A stretch of 64,000 nucleotides of DNA. It comes from Theodoxus fluviatilis. Its lineage: Eukaryota; Mollusca; Gastropoda; Cycloneritida; Neritidae. This document shows positions 1 through 39,137 of the stretch, in pieces. Every line of letters starts with the position of its first letter. The first letter of the stretch is position 1. Where the stretch lies: NCBI GenBank assembly GCA_034096865.1, contig JAWQFJ010000600.1, positions 25,331-89,330 on the forward strand, given 5' to 3'. A program made the translations under genes and the position numbers. The notes beneath the pieces are model-generated. The model was given only the letters and a program-made list of their open reading frames with translations, had not been told where the DNA came from and did no database searches.

Positions 1-102
1 GTGCTGGCCTCCACATTGTCCCCAAAACTAAAGAAATGCCAGTAGTGCTGACACCGCTTGTGCTTCTCACCCTCCGCAATAGTTCTCCACAGCTGGCACA
101 CC
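1..102 (-). CDS. F-box gene exon 2 (runs off the window)
   Basis: A pyrimidine-rich acceptor ends at 103. The exon is open for 33 codons to the window edge and begins VCQLWRTIAEGEKHKRCQHY, which completes the F-box-like VC..W signature. The incoming phase matches exon 1 exactly. The other two frames give no comparable family signal. Confidence 0.6.
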
Positions 103-441
103 CTGTGGAAAAGGTAGTCATCACATTTTCATGGATCTGTTAAACACACACTGTCATGTTGATTAGCATGGACCTTTTTCCGTGGAATACGGGGCAATAG
201 ACACAAAACAGCATTGGTGATCCATACAAGCAGGTTAGATGTAGATGATCTTTGGGGGTTTTCACAAATTGTGCAAACTTCTTTCTTTCTTTTATAGATG
301 AGTGTGACCATATTATGTATTTTTCTACAATATTCAACAGAATGTTGCAGACAAGCAAACCTTAAGCACCCAAAGGAGTTGAGGAAGAATTGATCATCTG
401 CTTTAAACTTCACTAGGAATATATTATTTTGACCAAGTGGG

Positions 442-484
<43 letters not shown>

Positions 485-1174
485 GGGGGCAGTTGGTCCT
501 CTTAGTTACCCAGACAGCAACGCTATGTTCGAATATATATGAACGAATGAAGTTTTACGACCCATCAGATTTCATAGGTTATGTTTGGCCTTTGATAACA
601 AGAATCACTAGAGCTGGGTAGGGTAAGAGCAAGTCACAACTCGATTTCCCAGGTTATTCGCCTCTTATGAATCGTGTAGGGAGGCATTGTGGGTCTATTC
701 TTAATCCAAGCCTACAGTTCAAGTCGAGATCATGAGGGCTGCCGAGAGAGAAAGATCACCAACCAAGAAGAAAAAGAGTTCGAGTTAATCAATGAAGGTA
801 AGGATAAAGGTGAGTACATGTAGAGTTAATGCAAAGTCCAAGTAGGTGAGAGGATTTCAGTTGCCACAGTAGTTTGAGTTGGCACTCATATATGATATAA
901 TGATGATGATGATTATGACGATATGCGAGCAACCCATATTATTACACTTACAGAACTTTACAGACAGTCCGTACAATAATATTAATACTTAATTATAGTA
1001 CCTAGCACAAGTATTCAGGGTCAAAGCAGGCAAAAAAGAGAGGGTCTTTGCAACCACGACAGGCTGCGTAGTAAGAACGTGACCCGCTAGAGTCATGACT
1101 TCATCTAACACTTCCATAGCGAGAGGCATTGACGAACGCTTGACCTCATCCATCACGGCAATGGACGCAGCCAT
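1..1174 (-). CDS. F-box protein gene, 5' two exons (partial, FBXO22-like candidate)
   Basis: This is the 5' part of a spliced minus-strand gene that continues past the left edge. Exon 1 is 1174 down to 1002, starting at an ATG and ending AG|gtacta. Exon 2 starts at 102 after a good acceptor (ccttttccacag) and is open to position 1. Exon 1 leaves two bases and exon 2 supplies one, so the junction makes one Arg codon and the frame holds. The joined protein has an F-box-like stretch: VVVAKTLSFLPALTLNTCAR on exon 1, then VCQLWRTIAEG on exon 2. The LP...L...VC..W pattern is that of F-box proteins, which link substrates to SKP1-CUL1 ubiquitin ligases. Spacing and wording recall FBXO22, but only about 91 residues are visible, so the ortholog is not fixed. 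It is head to head with the coiled-coil gene starting at 1431. Confidence 0.62.
445..482. repeat. (CA)n microsatellite in F-box gene intron 1
   Basis: About 19 uninterrupted CA units. The rest of 103-1001 is intron of the minus-strand F-box gene, with no other recognisable element. Confidence 0.9.
1002..1174 (-). CDS. F-box gene exon 1 (start codon exon)
   Basis: The ATG is at 1174-1172 and the exon ends at 1002 before a gtacta donor. The 57 complete codons encode MAASIAVMDEVKRS..., then the N-terminal half of the F-box-like motif. Without splicing the frame stops three codons later at 989, which supports the donor. Confidence 0.6.
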
Positions 1175-1430
1175 GTTTTCCTACAGCTGCAGGATAGGTA
1201 ACTTAATAACAAAATAATTTGAAACATATAACAGAAGTGACAATTCGTTGTAATGATTAAATGTATACATGTTTTGGTTGTTCTTTAATTTGAATGTCCA
1301 TGAAATGTTCCTAACAACGGGATTGCTATTTGTTTACATGCCGACAACATGGCGGACCACATTGCCAACTGGAAGAATCCATGAGTTGCTGCATCGTCTG
1401 TAAAATCTGTTATTTGGTCAAGGAACAGCC
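1175..1430. promoter_or_regulatory. Bidirectional promoter between two head-to-head genes
   Basis: Only 256 bp separate the start codons of the F-box gene (left) and the coiled-coil gene (right), so the two promoters must share this space. I see no TATA box at a convincing position. AACATGGCGGAC at 1346-1357 resembles the YY1 core (ATGGCGG), common in TATA-less animal promoters. The ATG inside it opens a 12-codon upstream ORF (1349-1384) in the leader of the plus-strand gene; another ATG at 1338 opens an overlapping one. Promoter activity is inferred from layout. Confidence 0.5.
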
Positions 1431-27814
<26,384 letters not shown>

Positions 27815-30010
27815 TTATATGGTACTGCTCCAGATATGCCTCTCATGTGGCACTGCACCTCTAGATACTACTTCCATGCAGTTCCTCTCTTTTCCATTTT
27901 CCCACTTTGTAACTCCACTTCTTCAGATACATTTGTCATGTAGGCCTGGTATCATTGGACACCTCCACTGCAGAGTGGTGTGCCTCCACACTTGAACTAC
28001 AAGGTGTGGTAGAATCCTTCTGCTGCAACTGATCACTGACAAGCTTTTGACACACACACAGCAAGCTTTGAGTCCTGCCCACAGGCTTGGAAACATATAT
28101 ATGGCTTGAACTTCACCTTCTCAAATTTAGTTTTGCCAAAGACTTGCATGCTTGACATTTCTGAAGATAACACTTTTGTTTAGCCTTCTAATATTCTTGG
28201 TGATTGTGAAATTGGAAGTTGGCTGACCACAGATCAATTGTTGTTGTTGTTGCATACCTGGGCTAAGCACTCCCAAGATCACCCAAGTGGGTGAGATGAT
28301 TGTGTGTGTGACTGTTTTTGAACACCCCGCCATATAGGCAGCCACACTCCGTCTTGAGGGGATTTGATCTCTGTCTCCAGAGAATGCCAGTTGTTATGTT
28401 AGGAGCTTACCACGGCTGAAGATAATCTCCACATAACAGTACAACATAACAACATTTTGCAGTAGCCTTGATTTTTGGCTGGAGTCAACAAATAACAACA
28501 GCCTTTGCCCAAGGCAAAACCACAGATCAGTCACTTTTGAGAGTTTTCCTATGACTGTGGGGATACGTTCCTGCGTGAGTGCAATCAACTGTGGATCAAG
28601 AACTCTGAATCTTGGAAGTTCATGCAAATAATATTTTCAGCCAAAAACTGAAGAAAGTAGGGTATTACTTCTCTCCTTAGAAATGCTGTAGATGTTCAAG
28701 GTGGCAAAAAGTGGATTGATGAGTTGAAAGGCAAGGTTTACCAAAACCGACTATTCAAAAGTATTCTAGACTCTTTTCTCAACTTTTCCCATGCAGGATG
28801 TACACCAAAATTATTAGAGGAAGTGCAACAGCATTAGTAGAAAAAGTACATTTTCCCACTGATTTCATTGTCTTTCCCAAACAGTATTTTGCTACTGTGT
28901 GTGCCAATTTAGAAAGAATGTTGTTTCTTCTTACTGCTTGGTATTCTACTCCTAGTCTATGTGTTGCATTTGGCATGGTGGCATGCACATGTTGCTTTGC
29001 ACTTATGAGATTTGGCTTGTTTTGTTTCTTAAGTATGGTTTGTCTCCATATTGCTTGTTCAATCTGAACATTCCTACTGCACTTCTCCCCACTCCCTTGT
29101 TACTTTGGTACTGATATGCATGTGCTGACTTCTTCACAGCAGGGACAGTTTGAGGCATAAGTTGTATGTGTAGGTGAGGGAAAAAAACTGAGAAACCGAG
29201 GCAAGGAACATGTTTTTTGATGGGTGTATATGTTGCTATTCGTTGATGGATTGTCTGAATCTGCAGTTTATATTGGGGGGAAAAATTCTTGAGCGAAAGA
29301 TGGATCTGGAATAGACTCAAAATGCCAGGCCAAAATGGAACGTACCAGTCTCCAATTTCACCATGTCCTGTTGCAAGTGTCTACAAAGCCAAGTGGAGGA
29401 AGTGCTTATTCCATGCGACCTGATATTTACAGCTATGGACCAACTGCAACCATGTCACTGCCTTTTCACATGCTGTCTTTGTCATGCTGGTGTCTGTGAT
29501 AACAATGCTGGAAAATACAGTTTGCTTGGCCTTCATGTGAGTATTAAGGGGTGATACCAAACCTTATAGAACCTCTGTGTATTCTTTTGACATGTCATCA
29601 CTGAAGTATACAGCTTAATTACGTTCCTCATCCTTGGTCATGCATCATATTGCTGAAAACTACAAGGATTTTTCTCGTAAAAATCCAATATTATCAAATA
29701 CCTGTCACTTGTACAACTGTTAAGTATGAATGCCTAATTAATTGAGCGTGTGCTTCAAGTGCAACATTCCATTGTAACTATCAATCAATATGCAGTGCAT
29801 TCAGCGACAAAGGGTACATCTAACAAGAAAAATGGACGTTTATTCTCAGTATGTGTTGCTTAGAAGGCTTTTCCTCACATTGTATGTATGTGTATGCCTT
29901 TGAGCTTGAAAATGCTAATGAATATCAAAATGGACATAATGTGTGTCAGAGGTTCTTTCACTAAGTCAGACTGTGATTTCACTTTGAATAAAACGTGTTT
30001 ACATGTTTGT
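27815..30010 (+). other. Probable 3' UTR of the coiled-coil gene
   Basis: No coding signal was recognised on either strand. The first AATAAA on the plus strand after the stop that I find is at 29987-29992, so the 3' UTR may be about 2.2 kb. A GTTGTTGTTGTT-led segment at 28238-28390 looks like an interspersed repeat of unknown class. The extent is inference. Confidence 0.3.
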
Positions 30011-30824
30011 TACCTGTCATCTGACATCAACCTCCTCTCCTATGTTCACTATGCAAATCATGTTTTCCAAAAACATTGAAACATTTTCTTATGCTTTCTG
30101 ACCCATTGCCTGCATTTGAAATGTCACTAATTCATCTCAACTTGAGGTCCACAGGACTTGAGGAGCTGATGTTTTCATAGAAGAGGTGCAAGGATGGCCT
30201 AAGCAGATTCCAAGGCACTTCCCAGATAGCAAGCACAAGATGGACAGTGTTCGCCAGGTGTTGGCAAACAGCAGTTAGCAGAGAAGCATTGGCACCATGT
30301 TGAAATTACATTCAAAGTTGTGGGTCTCAGTGGCCCAGTGGCTAGCATGCTTGACCTGTGATTGCTTGCAGCTAGTAGGTACTGTGCACATTGCCTGTCT
30401 TTTACAGTGCTGGTCATCAGCTGCATGCTGCATCCCTGGGGTGCGCTGACCCATTTTCCTTAACTCCAATTCAAAATGAGTGAGAGCACCCCAGATCACT
30501 CACCTTGTACACTTTGCCGCAGATGTCAATGAAGGAATCATCTAGTGACCCAGTGATCAGGGGTAAAGATGCAAAGCAGTTCAAGACCCCGACATTGGTG
30601 ATACGTTGCTGTATGAAATCTCACCTTTCCTTTTTACTTAAGGAATAGTGGTAGGCAGGAAGCATTGATTCAGATGTTAACATTCTGTTGGGCTGATGAC
30701 TTTGCACTGTTCGTTCAATCTGGGAATGTAAATTGTAGGAAGGGAAGGAAAGTTCCTGCACCTACCCCTCTGTATGACTGCATTAGCTTTGGTTCAACGT
30801 CTACGACATCCCAAAGCTAAAAAC

Positions 30825-31696
30825 AACAAGAAGGGCAAAGCCCATACGACTCACATGCTTGACCTTGACCTTTATATGACCTTGACCTTCAGGTGACCTT
30901 CAAGGTCAAGGTCAAACAACTAAACCTACCAATGACATCATACACAAAGAAATGCTTTACACATTTTTCCTACCAAAATACATGTGACCTTGACCCAAGG
31001 TCAAGGTCATCCAAGGTCATGCAACACAAAGCTGTTAATTCAAGACAATGGTGCTTATTGGCACTTTCTACCATGAGATATAATCACTTTTAGTGGTTCA
31101 CTACCCCATTTTGGTCACATTTCATAAGGGTCAAAGTGACCTTGACCTTGATGATATGTGAACAAATGTGTTTCATGATGAAAGTATAACATGTGCCCCA
31201 CATAATTATTAAGTTTGAAACAGTTATCTTCCATAGTTCAGGGTCAAGGTCACTTCAAAATATGTATACAATCCAACTTTGAAGAGCTCCTGTGACCTTG
31301 ACCTTGAAGCAAGGTCAACCAAACTGGTATCAAAAGATAGGGCTTGCTTTGACCTATATACCACTTGTAGCTAAGGTCGCCATTCTCAATAACGTGGGAG
31401 AAAATTGGGAAAATGTGAAAAATGACTGTTTTTGAGACCACATTTATGGCTCCTGTGACCTTGACCTTGAAGCAAGGTCAAGTCACTATGTATGTTTTTT
31501 GAGGCCTTGTCATCATACACCATCATGCCACATTTGGTGTTGATAGACTTAATAGTCTCCGAGAAAAATCCAACGTTTAAGTTTTTTACGCCCGGACGGA
31601 CGGACGGACGGACGCCCGGACGGACGGACGGACGGACGGACGGACGAAACGGCTCAGTACATAGACTCACTTTTGCTTCGCATGTGAGTCAAAAAA
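30825..31696 (-). repeat. Half-site repeat family A, copy 5 (reverse)
   Basis: The only reverse-oriented copy. Short form; starts AACAAGAAGGGCAAAGCCC and ends CTTCGCATGTGAGTC. It lies head to head with copy 6, with 199 bp between. Confidence 0.88.
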
Positions 31697-31895
31697 GTAT
31701 GAACAGGAACTTCCCTTCCCTTCTTTAATGTTCTTGGGTATGTCACAGATGTAGTGATGACCCAAGACAGTATTCTGGTAGGACAGCGTGCCATTTTAAT
31801 CAGCCATTTGATACAGGGAATTCTGGGATCCCTGGGGGGAGGTAACTCTTATTCACAGGACAGTTATGGAAGGGTTGCTTCCCTTTGTTGTGCAG

Positions 31896-33073
31896 TTTTT
31901 GACTCACATGTGAAGCAAAAGTGAGTCTATGTACTCACCTGTGTCGTCCGTCCAGGCGTCCGGGCGTCCGTGATAAACTTTAACATTGGAGTTTTCTCGG
32001 AGACTATTAAGTCTATCAACACTCAATTTGGCGTGATGGTGTATGATGACAAGACGTCAAAAAACATACCTAATGACTTGACCTTGCTTCAAGGTCAAGG
32101 TCACAGGGGTCGTAAATGTTGTCTAAAAAACAGTCATTTTCACATTTTCCCAATTTTCTCTGAAGTTTTTGAGATTGGATACCTCACCTAAATATGGTAT
32201 ATAGGGCAAAGTAATCCCTATCTTTTGATACTAGTTTGATTGACCTTGATTCTAGGTCAAGGTCACAGGAGGTCTTTAAAGTTGGATTGTATACATATTT
32301 TGAAGTGACGTTGACCCTGAACTAGGGAAGATAACTCTTCCAAACTTCATAACATTGTAGTACACATGTTATACTTTCATACTAGGTCACCCATGTTGTC
32401 CGTCCGGGCGTCCGGGCAGGCCGGGCGTCCGGGCGTCCTGTAGTCTGTAAAAACCTTTAACGTTGGATTTTTCTCGAAGACTATTAAGTCTATGAACACC
32501 CAATTTGGCATGATGGTGTAGGATGACAAGGCCTCATAAAACATACATAGTGACTTGACCTTGCTTCAAGGTCAAGGTCACAGGAGATCTTTAAAGTTGG
32601 ATTGTATACATATTTTGAAGTGACCTTGACCCTGAACTATGGAAGATAACTCTTCCAAACTTCATAACATTGTAGTACACATGTTATACTTTCATCATCA
32701 GACACATTTGGTCACATATCATCAAGGTCAAGGTCACTTTGACCCTTATGAAATGTGACCAAAATGGGGTAGTGATCCACTAAAAGTGACCATATCTCAT
32801 GGTAGAAAGTGCCAATAAGCACCATTGTGCTTCCTATGTCTTGAATTAACAACTTTGTGTTGCATGACCTTGGATGACCTTGACCTTGGGTCAAGGTCAC
32901 ATGTATTTTGGTAGTGAAATGTGTAAAGCAGTTCTTAGTGTATGATGTCATGGCTAGGTTTAGTTGTTTGACCTTGACCTTGAATGTCACCTGAAGGTCA
33001 AGGTCATGTAAAGGTCAAGGTCATGTAAAGGTCAAGGTCAAGCGTGTGAGTCGTATGGGCTTTGCCCTTCTTG
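31896..33073 (+). repeat. Half-site repeat family A, copy 6
   Basis: Same ends as the others, with two internal CGTCC modules (near 31945 and 32400) instead of one. Confidence 0.88.
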
Positions 33074-33131
33074 GTTTAACCAAAAGTTTACACCTTCCAA
33101 CTTATCTACTATGTATACCAGTTCCTGGCAG

Positions 33132-33162
<31 letters not shown>

Positions 33163-34270
33163 AGTGCTCTCCTCTCTTGCATGAGTACATGGTCAGCCCC
33201 TCAGCCTCTACTCGCTTGTTCAAACCATGTCTTTTGACAAGAGGATATGGGCAAGTATGCTTTGGGGTTGGACGATGTGCAAGGCGCAGTGCCGTGGTTC
33301 TATCCCTGGGACGGGAAGAATCTGGGTTTATTATAATATCTGGGAATGTAAAATTTTCTGTCTGCACAGGCCCATTACACCAACATCAACATCGGCCCCA
33401 TGTTTGGTGTATATGTTGGCACCATGTTAGTCCAACAACAAGTGCTTGTTATCTGGGCGATTAATGGCAAGCCCAGGGAATGTCCTCTGAGCTGCAAAAA
33501 CACATCAGGATGGCAACATTTCTGATCTCACCGGTGTCTGCTCTGATAAGTCATAACCATAGCAAATAAACTAGGCTGGAACTGAAGGCACGATGCTCCA
33601 AGTGGCTGATAGTATAAGTGGCAGTGAAAATTGAAAACTCACTATTGAATAGAAAATTCTTAATTATTATGATTCTTCTATATGACAGAATTAAAACCAA
33701 AAAAACTAAGGCTCTATCATGAACAGTTCTGGAGATAATGAGGTTTCAATTTGATGGCGAACATTGGGGAGGTTGTCCTTGTTCAAAAACTACCATCTTC
33801 AGCCTGGAAAAACTTAATGAATAAGATGGGTTATGTAGTCTACATTAATTACGCATATACATCTGATTACATAGATAGATTGCATTTCTGAAACAGCTAG
33901 GCTGTCACTCCAAAATCAGCAATACTACAAGTGGTTCAAAATGGGAAGAAAAAAAATCAAAACATGAAAAAATTGAACGAATCGTCTATTTTGACAAGTC
34001 GACAGCATAGCAAAATTACTTCTAAGTTTCACATATACATTATCTCAAAATTTTCTAGCTCATCAAAATGCAATATTTAGGAAAATACAGTTTCATAAAA
34101 TAAAATTTAGGCTAAATATGTCATGACTGACTAGGAAATGACCATCATGTACATATATGGCCATAACTTTTGAACCACTCAATGGATTAACTTTAAAATT
34201 TGAACCACATTCAGAAACTACATAAAAACCACGAAGAGATTAATCTTGGTTGAGAGCTTTTAGATATGAT
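33074..34270. other. No gene seen; poly-C run
   Basis: A run of about 31 C at 33132-33162 is the only distinct feature. The rest is AT-rich with no ORF showing family similarity. The GGTTCTATCCC...GGGAAGAATC stretch near 33300 may belong to a repeat. Confidence 0.5.
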
Positions 34271-35862
34271 TTTTTACTCACATGCGAAGCAAAAGTGAGT
34301 CTATGTACTCACCCGTTTCGTCCGTCTGGGCGGCCGGGCGGCCGAGCATCTGTAAAAAAACTTTAACGTTGGATTTTTCTCGGAGACTATTAAGTCTATC
34401 AACACCCAATTTAGCATGATGGTGTATGATAACAAGGCGTCAAAAAACATACATAATGACTTGACCTTGCTTCAAGGTCAAGGTCGCAGGGGCCGTAAAT
34501 GTTGTCTAAAAAACAGCCATTTTTCACATTTTCCCAATTTTCTCTGAAGTTTTTGAGATTGGATACCTGACCTATATACGGTGTATAGGGCAAAGTAATC
34601 CCTATCTTTTGATACCAGTTTGATTGACCTTGCATCAAGGTCAAGGTCACAGGAGGTCTTTAAAGTTGGATTGTATACATATTTTGAAGTGACCTTGACC
34701 CTGAACTATGGAAGATAACTCTTCCAAACTTCATAACATTGTAGTACACATGTTATACTTTCATTCTAGGTCACCCGTGTCGTCCGTCCGGGCGTCCGGG
34801 TGTCCAGGCGTACTGTCGTCCATAAAAAACTTTAACGTTGGATTTTTCTCGAAGACTACCAAGTCTATCAACATCCAATTTGGCATGGTGATGTAGGATG
34901 ACAAGGCGTACAAAAACATACATAGTGACTCACAGGAGCTCTTTAAAGTTGGATTGTATACATATTTTGAAGTGACCTTGACCCTGAACTATGGAAGATA
35001 ACTCTTCCAAACTTCATAACATTGTAGTACACATGTTACACTTTCATACTAGGTCACCAGTGTGGTCTGTCCGGGCGTCTGGGCGTCCTGTCGTCCTGTC
35101 GTCCGTAAAAAACTTTAACGGATTTTTCTCGGAGACTATTAAGTCTATCAACACCCAATTTGGCATGATAGTGTAGGATGACAATGGGTACAAAAACATA
35201 CATAGTGACTTGACCTTGCTTCAAGGTCAAGGTCACAGCGGCCGTAAATGTTTAAAAAACAGCAATTTTTCACATTTTCCCAATTTTCTCTGAAGTTTTT
35301 TAGATTGGATACCTCACCTATATATGGTATATAGGGCAAAGTAATCCCTATCTTTTGATACCAGTTTGGTTGACAAGGTCAAGGTCACAGGAGCTCTTCA
35401 AAGTTGGATTGTATACATATTTTGAAGTGACCTTGACCCTGAACTATGGAAGATAACTGTTTCAAACTTAATAATTATGTGGGTCACATGTTATACTTTC
35501 ATCATGAGACACATTTGGTCACATATCATCAAGGTCAAGGTCACTTTGACCCTTATGAAATGTGACCAAAATGGGGTAGTGAACCACTAAAAGTGACCAT
35601 ATCTCATGGTAGAAAGTGCCAATAAGCACCATTGTGTTCCTATGTCTTGAATTAACAGCTTTGTGTTGCATGACCTTGGATGACCTTGACCTTGGTCAAG
35701 GCCACATGTATTTTGGTAGGAAAAATGTGTAAAGCATATCTTAGTGTTTGATGTCATGGCTAGGTTTAGTTGTTTGGCCTTGACCTTAAAGGTCACTTGA
35801 AGGTCAAGGCCATAAAGGTCAAGGTCAAGCATGTGAGTCGTATGGGCTTTGCCCTTCTTGTT
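34271..35862 (+). repeat. Half-site repeat family A, copy 7 (expanded)
   Basis: Carries three internal modules (near 34315, 34775 and 35065), as copy 1 does. Same terminal sequences. Confidence 0.88.
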
Positions 35863-36118
35863 GTACAATGTAATGATGTAATATTATGTGCATCTTGCGT
35901 TATTTGGCTCACCGGATGGCATTTTCAGTTGTTTCCTTTTCCCCAGGGCCAAGCTGTTAGACCTCAATATGTCACACTGAGCTTCATCTGAAAATAAAGA
36001 TATTAAAATAAATTTGAAGAAATGTCAATATCTTCCATGCAGCCACTAATATTTTGTCACGGTTGGTGTAGGTGCAACTGGCTCGTGCCACCAACTGGAC
36101 AGTTAAAAAAGAAAAAAG

Positions 36119-36247
36119 AAAATGAACAGAAGAAACCAAAACAATTATTACAAATAAAAACTTTTTTAAACCGCACAGCAGGCTTACAGAAATTATAGCT
36201 TTTAGTAAATCAATTACTTCTTCTCCAATCAATCCTTAATAGCGAAA
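36119..36247. repeat. Repeat shared with 37735-37900
   Basis: AAATTATAGCTTTTAGTA...ATCAATTACTTCTTCTCCAA occurs here and again near 37790-37850, both ending TTAATAGCGAAATAAA. Class unknown. Confidence 0.6.
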
Positions 36248-36490
36248 TAAAAACCGCTGGCGCTGAACCTCCAGGTTTTGGCATTAAAAAAGAAAAGAAG
36301 ATCAGGTTCGAACCCGCTACCTCTCGAGAAAAGAGGGGGGAAAAAAAAAACACACACACACACACAAACACAAAAAACCAGGTCGAATTCGAACCCACAA
36401 CCTCTCGAAAAAAGAGAGAGAGAAAAAGTTTCAGCGCAGAATCGAACCTGGTCACGCATGACCAAGAGTCCAAGGCTCTACCAAATGTGC
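36248..36490 (-). repeat. tRNA-derived SINE, copy 3
   Basis: Same module order as the copy at 7968-8195. On the minus strand it has the tRNA-like head (decayed A box), GGTTCGATTC B box, two GGTTCGAACCC-like modules and the CCTGGAGGTTCAGCGCC tail. Confidence 0.75.
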
Positions 36491-36989
36491 CAGTGGAGAA
36501 CTAGTATGACCCAGCACAAAATACTTCCAAAAAAGAGAAAGAAAACAAAAAAACAAGATGACTTTCTGTGTTTGCACTTCTTAGAATATTTCGATGCCTT
36601 TCGGCAACTTCTTCAGCAAAGAATAAAATAGCGTCAAGATGACGTATAAAAAGAATTGTGTGCTATGATGTAAGACATTCTCATAGTCTTGGATGTCCTG
36701 GCTGGCTAATTACCACGATAGTCCACAAAAATCAGCAAATATAAGTCCAAGAATTCTGGAGAAAGAAACAGCTTATCACACACACGTGCATACACACACA
36801 CACAAATACACACACCCACACCTACACACACACACACACACACGCGCACACACACACACAGTACAAACATCCAGACCATCGGATCACCCCCGAAAGCCGA
36901 CAAGCGTACCCTCTGAACATCCAAACCGCCAATCACTCAACTACTCTTTGATGTTTAGACCAAGAGGATAAGTGGTACGCAGCACAAAA

Positions 36990-37190
36990 TATTGTACAAT
37001 CCTGGCGTGATTTGTGTCCGGCAACTGGTTTTTGTCGACAGACCACAAACTGTTTGGTATTTCATACGGATCTAACCCATCAACGTCAATAATCTTCTTG
37101 TATTACCGCTTTTTTGCATCTGCTGGTAGACGTTCAACATACGAAGAAGCCATTGTTTTGTGGAAAGTAGGAAAAGATAACTCTGTTTGA
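36990..37190 (-). pseudogene. N-terminal remnant of an element protein, family B-associated
   Basis: The minus strand starts MASSYVERLPADAKKR, meets a TAA, then continues IIDVDGLDPYETP and LWSVDKNQLPD. The same wording is at 63174-63290. I associate this N-terminus with a group of mollusc/cnidarian element proteins that carry SWIM or YqaJ-type domains further on, but no such domain is in the window, so that is from memory and uncertain. Broken by the stop and cut short. Confidence 0.4.
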
Positions 37191-37735
37191 CTCGATCTCT
37201 ATTTGGCCATTCTGTCAACTGGTTTTGAGGGGGGGGGGGGGGGGGGGTTCGAGTTTACGACCTAAATAAATCACTTTCTTTTCAACCCTCGATTCTGAAA
37301 ATTTGATACATTCAATCGAACCTGTGCAAAATATCAAGGAAATCCGTCCAGTAGTTTTTGAGAAATCAGCCGTTAAGTCGGGACAGAGAGACAGACATAC
37401 AGATAAAATTACGCCATGTTATTGATGACGTCACACATTTTGCATTTCGCCATTCCGTTGATTGACACTTTAGGGAGGCGCTTTCGAGTTTACGACCTTA
37501 AAAAACCACTTTCTCTTCAAATCTCAATTCTGAAAATTTGATACATTCAATCGGACCTAACTTCCAGTAAGTGCAAAATGTCAAGGAAATCCGTCCAGTA
37601 GTTTTTGAGATATCAGCCGTTAAGTCGGGACAGACACACAGACAGACAGACAGATAAAGTCTGTAGGACCTCCAGTAAACCTGGAGGGATAAAGTCTGTA
37701 GGACCTCCAGTAAACCTGGAGGGATAAACCAGTCT
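37190..37735 (-). repeat. CRE-rich repeat family B, copy at 37 kb
   Basis: Same blocks as at 9646-10610, including two terminal hairpins CCTCCAGTAAACCTGGAGGG in tandem. A run of about 20 G (37229-37248) stands where another copy has only six G. Confidence 0.7.
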
Positions 37736-38126
37736 TTATATATACAAATTCCCTGCACCAAAAAACCCCGTAAATCTCCTGCGGGCTTACAGAAATTATA
37801 GCTTTTAGTACATCAATTACTTCTTCTCCAATCAATCCTTAATAGCGAAATAAACCAGTCTTTGTATACAAATTCCCTGCGCCAAAAAAACCCCCGTAAA
37901 TCTCCTGCAACAGGGGACGCAGCATCAGAGTGAAAAGCAACATGCAACATGCACGAAAAAACAACAGCCTGGAGATAAATCCAATCACTGACAATTAAAA
38001 ACAGTGTGCTCTGCTCGGCAAAACATAATGGGATAGACAGATGGAGCTTTACGGCCCACCAAACTCTAATAAAGTTGCATTAAAGATGGTAAAAAGGTAC
38101 TTAGCAAAACAGTTGACTATGATTTC

Positions 38127-38435
38127 ATGGAACTGATTCATAAAAGGTTTAACTCTAAGAAGCAGTACAGCCCAGCAGCTTTTACAACCTTTAAAAAGTT
38201 GGTTGAGCTATCTGGTTTGCCCATAAACCAAAGATCCTTAAAGTTTACACAAGTTGTTAAGGGTTGCACACCAGAGGACTTAGCAAATAGACTGGCTGTA
38301 TTGACTGGAAGTGTAGAAGCGGGAAACAAATCCAAGCATGTTACTAATGAAATAGTAGATATCCTCACAAAGCTGTTAAACAGTGACGTTATCAGCAAAG
38401 AGCATTATAAAACACTTTATGAAAAATACATATAA
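38127..38435 (+). CDS. Virus-like cassette ORF 1 (103 codons incl. stop, function unknown)
   Basis: First of four closely packed plus-strand ORFs. It is intron-free and open also for 25 codons upstream of this ATG, so the true start may be earlier. It encodes a small, mostly helical, basic protein with SPAAFTTFKKLVELSG and LANRLAVLTGSVEAGN stretches. I recognise the type from invertebrate virus-derived loci but cannot give it a function. ORF 2 follows within 80 bases. As an old viral or virus-like copy it is described, not restored. Confidence 0.5.
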   Translation: MELIHKRFNSKKQYSPAAFTTFKKLVELSGLPINQRSLKFTQVVKGCTPEDLANRLAVLTGSVEAGNKSKHVTNEIVDILTKLLNSDVISKEHYKTLYEKYI

Positions 38436-38447
38436 GCCAATATATAC

Positions 38448-39115
38448 ATGGAAGAAAAAGTGGTTTTGAGTAGTGCTGCAGCATCCATAGGTTGAGCCTA
38501 TGACTTTACATTGACTTGAAGGAAGACCCCTCTAAACAGTATGAAATTGCACTAGAAAAGGCTTTTATCCCAAACACCGGGCATAATGTGAGCCATCATA
38601 ACAACCAATTTGATTACATAGTCTGTCCTGCTATTTACAATTCCTTTAGAGTACCTTCTGGTAAGTACACCATTTCTGAACTAAACCACACAATAAAGGA
38701 AAAAATTAAGAATAATGGAGAAAACCCAGATAATATAGAAATAACCTTAGTTAACCAAAGAGTTAAAGTCGTTGTTCATTGTGGCTATGCAGTGGTGTTT
38801 GAACATCATAAAAGTGTGGGAAACTTTCCTGGCTTTAAAATGGAAAGAATCTATGACCATGCTTATGGTAAAAAACTTCTTGACCCATTGGTAAACATTC
38901 ATTCTTCTAATGGAGGAGTTCTTCACTCATTTGTGCCTTCATTTGACTCATTTGGAAAACTAATAGAAGTAAGCCCCTCATTTGTAAGATATGTACCTCT
39001 TCAAACAGACAGAATAAGGTTGTGGATCACTGATGAATCTGAGAAACCGATTATGTTGTGGAATGATGTTTTTTGTGCATTCAAAATCAGAGAAAACCCC
39101 TCATTACGTTTATAA
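38448..39115 (+). pseudogene. Virus-like cassette ORF 2, minor-capsid-type protein (5' end broken)
   Basis: The open part (38504-39115) lacks an ATG. An ATG at 38448 starts a different frame that ends at a TGA near 38493, so the N-terminus is broken by a frameshift and a stop. The body is mostly beta-strand by appearance, with DPSKQYEIALEKA near the start and FVRYVPLQTDRIRLWITDES near the end. It is paralogous to ORF 3: both share DPSKQY.LAL, P.G.Y.I, a central hydrophobic strand region and a Y.PL....(I/V)R(L/I).ITD.S end. Such paired proteins suggest a minor capsid or penton-type role in a Maverick/Polinton- or adintovirus-like agent; this is inference. Confidence 0.5.
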
Positions 39116-39137
39116 AATGTACTAACTACATTGTAAA

